In this document: positions 62,718 to 64,000 of the stretch, one piece after another
Position numbering within the stretch: the first letter of the stretch is position 1
Layout of the letters: each line of letters starts with the position of its first letter
Origin: Paraglaciecola hydrolytica
Lineage (GTDB): Bacteria; Pseudomonadota; Gammaproteobacteria; Enterobacterales; Alteromonadaceae
Length of the DNA stretch: 64,000 nucleotides
Direction of reading: 5' to 3'
Assembly: GCF_001565895.1 (NCBI RefSeq)
Contig: NZ_LSNE01000015.1
Span: 63,204 to 127,203 of the forward strand
The notes under the pieces: model-generated
What the model saw: the letters and a program-made list of their open reading frames with translations, nothing else
What the model was told of the DNA's origin: nothing
Database searches by the model: none
Position numbers and translations under genes: made by a program

Positions 62718-64000
62718 TAAACTCCCCCAGTTTTAATTCACTTTGTATTTGCTTGACTTGTTTTTCATTTAACGAATAAAAACGCACTACGATTACCGCT
62801 AATAAGGCAAAGGCCGCCGGTATTAAGGTCATTAGCAATACTATGCCTAATTCAGAGCCAGCGTTTTGTTCTTGATTGGCCACATAACCTAAGGCACCTA
62901 ACATCCAGCCGATCATAGCGCCAGCCATCGCCCCACCGAGTTTTTGTGAAAATGACGCCGCTGAAAAGATCATGGCCGTTGCCCGACGACCATTACGCCA
63001 CTGTGAATAATCGGCAGTATCCGCATACATCGAAAACACCAAAGGTGATTTTGGTCCCAGACACAAACCAATAGCAAACTGCAAACTGTACATCAGCCAA
63101 ATGGCATCTTTGGGCACAAAAAAGAAGGCCGCCGATAACACCGATACCAGCGACATCAAGATAATCAATAAAGTACGTTTATCAAAGAAGCGGCTTAATA
63201 AGGGCGTACTCGCGGCGCCTAGCGCTAAAGAAATCATGTAGATGGTTAAAAAGTCTGCGATCAAATCTTCACGACCCACATAATATTTAAAATAAAAGGT
63301 CCCCACACTGCCACGCAAGGTAATGGTTAACATGATGATCAAAGCCAGCGCAAAGAGCACTAACCAAGGTTTGTTAGACAACAGATCTTTAATATCCTGC
63401 GCTATAGGTGTTTTTTGCCCGACAGGTGGAGCTATGCGTTCTTTTGTGGCTAAAAAAGTCACTAAAAATAATACCAGTGCCACAAAACCATAAGCTGTCA
63501 TGGTGAGCTGCCAACCTAGTGCTTCATCACCCTGACCTAAAAACGCCACTAATTTGGGAGTCATATAGGCCACCAAAGTGCCGCCTGAAAAAGCCCCGAT
63601 AAAACGGAAACTGGTTAAAGTAGTACGTTGTTGACTATCAGCAGTGACAACGCCAAGTAACGCGCCGTATGGTACATTGATAAAGGTGTAAGCCAGCATC
63701 ATAAAAATATAGGTGCAATAAGCCCAAATAAGCTTTCCTGAGTCATCAAAATCAGGAACAGTAAAAGTCAGTATTCCAGCAGCAGCTAGCGGTATAATCC
63801 CCCACAATAAATAAGGCCGAAATTTACCAAAACGGGTTTGAGTACGGTCAGCCATCGCGCCCATAAGGGGATCAGAAAAAGCATCGATTAAGCGGGTCAC
63901 CAACATCATGGTACCCACCGCAGCGGGTGCTATACCAAAAACATCGGTATAAAAGATAAACAAAAAAACATCGAATACCCGCCAGTAAAAATTTGAGGCC
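62710..64000 (-). CDS. GPH-family sugar:cation symporter, N-terminus beyond right edge
   Basis: At least 430 residues are visible; the frame is open at the edge with SNFYWRVFDVFLFIFYTDVFG, so about 10-20 residues are missing. Eleven or more membrane segments of the GPH type (melibiose permease relatives): VTRLIDAFSDPLMGAMADRT, TRFGKFRPYLLW, TFINVPYGALLGVVTADSQQRTTL and FSMYADTADYSQW. Predicted to import a glycoside with Na+ or H+. First in the operon with GH94 and gluconokinase genes, so cellobionate or cellobiose is the natural substrate guess. Confidence 0.92.
   Translation of the reverse strand, partial: ASNFYWRVFDVFLFIFYTDVFGIAPAAVGTMMLVTRLIDAFSDPLMGAMADRTQTRFGKFRPYLLWGIIPLAAAGILTFTVPDFDDSGKLIWAYCTYIFMMLAYTFINVPYGALLGVVTADSQQRTTLTSFRFIGAFSGGTLVAYMTPKLVAFLGQGDEALGWQLTMTAYGFVALVLFLVTFLATKERIAPPVGQKTPIAQDIKDLLSNKPWLVLFALALIIMLTITLRGSVGTFYFKYYVGREDLIADFLTIYMISLALGAASTPLLSRFFDKRTLLIILMSLVSVLSAAFFFVPKDAIWLMYSLQFAIGLCLGPKSPLVFSMYADTADYSQWRNGRRATAMIFSAASFSQKLGGAMAGAMIGWMLGALGYVANQEQNAGSELGIVLLMTLIPAAFALLAVIVVRFYSLNEKQVKQIQSELKLGEFNG

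Noticed and set aside
1..64000. Prophage, insertion sequence, integron, rRNA or tRNA genes
   Set aside because: I saw no transposase, integrase, phage structural gene, att-like duplication, or cloverleaf-forming tRNA sequence in the window.

Overview
The window looks like ordinary chromosome from a marine, polysaccharide-using gammaproteobacterium of the Alteromonadales (Paraglaciecola/Glaciecola-like). That is an inference. It rests on ZapD-YacG, DUF3545, YaaA, SapC and PxpABC all occurring together, on many glycan-active proteins, on an AT-leaning composition, and on the absence of any phage, insertion sequence, integrase, rRNA or tRNA. About 60 genes are supported, and several gene fossils lie between them.

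Region by region. Positions 1-3,100 hold a sugar-acid locus: a D-mannonate dehydratase-type enolase with a ThuA-like secreted protein, divergent from a secreted galactose-binding-like protein. Positions 3,100-8,100 hold small conserved genes, yaaA, and the sugar-phosphate pair tal-pgi. Positions 8,200-15,800 hold a KefB-like antiporter, a GH13 lipoprotein, a DUF3545 micro-gene, the tail of a dead CHAT-domain gene, and a BlaI/M56 (BlaR1-like) pair with its palindromic operator. Positions 15,860-30,720 hold SapC, a DUF748-EEP pair, a chemoreceptor, an amidohydrolase, a dimeric dUTPase-like protein, a receiver-TPR protein, a TrmH-type methyltransferase, an acyltransferase divergent from a membrane LytTR regulator, and trxC. 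Positions 30,760-36,700 hold an esterase-DUF1697-trxC run, a 670-base noncoding block full of small hairpins, a peroxiredoxin-glutaredoxin hybrid, zapD-yacG and gnd. Positions 37,000-42,050 hold a dead glycosidase-like fragment and then a YHYH lipoprotein / MORN-like / SCO operon facing a BaeSR-like two-component system. Positions 42,060-48,060 hold an esterase with a truncated pectinesterase, an unknown gene, a MarR gene with a 30-codon MATE stub, and a GH2 lipoprotein. Positions 48,300-59,800 hold a solute-binding protein, an S10 peptidase, pxpABC, two GGDEF proteins, a DUF1080 protein and a DoxX-pirin-LysR set. Positions 59,700-64,000 hold a gluconokinase / GH94 phosphorylase / GPH symporter operon that runs off the right edge.

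Working together: the right-edge operon reads as cellobionate (oxidised cellobiose) use. A symporter would import it, a GH94 phosphorylase would yield glucose-1-phosphate plus gluconate, and a gluconokinase would make 6-phosphogluconate, which gnd at 35.2 kb, with tal and pgi, can process.

The least expected features are: (i) a run of 5-bp-stem/3-nt-loop hairpins spaced 21-22 nt apart at 32,421-32,497 inside a hairpin-rich 670-base block; (ii) an 11-nt-period direct repeat between the YHYH/MORN/SCO operon and its kinase/regulator pair; (iii) a compact multi-hairpin element at 4,081-4,220; and (iv) five gene fossils (CHAT, glycosidase, pectinesterase, MATE and one unknown), which suggest ongoing gene loss. 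I do not see a clear new defence or mobile system.
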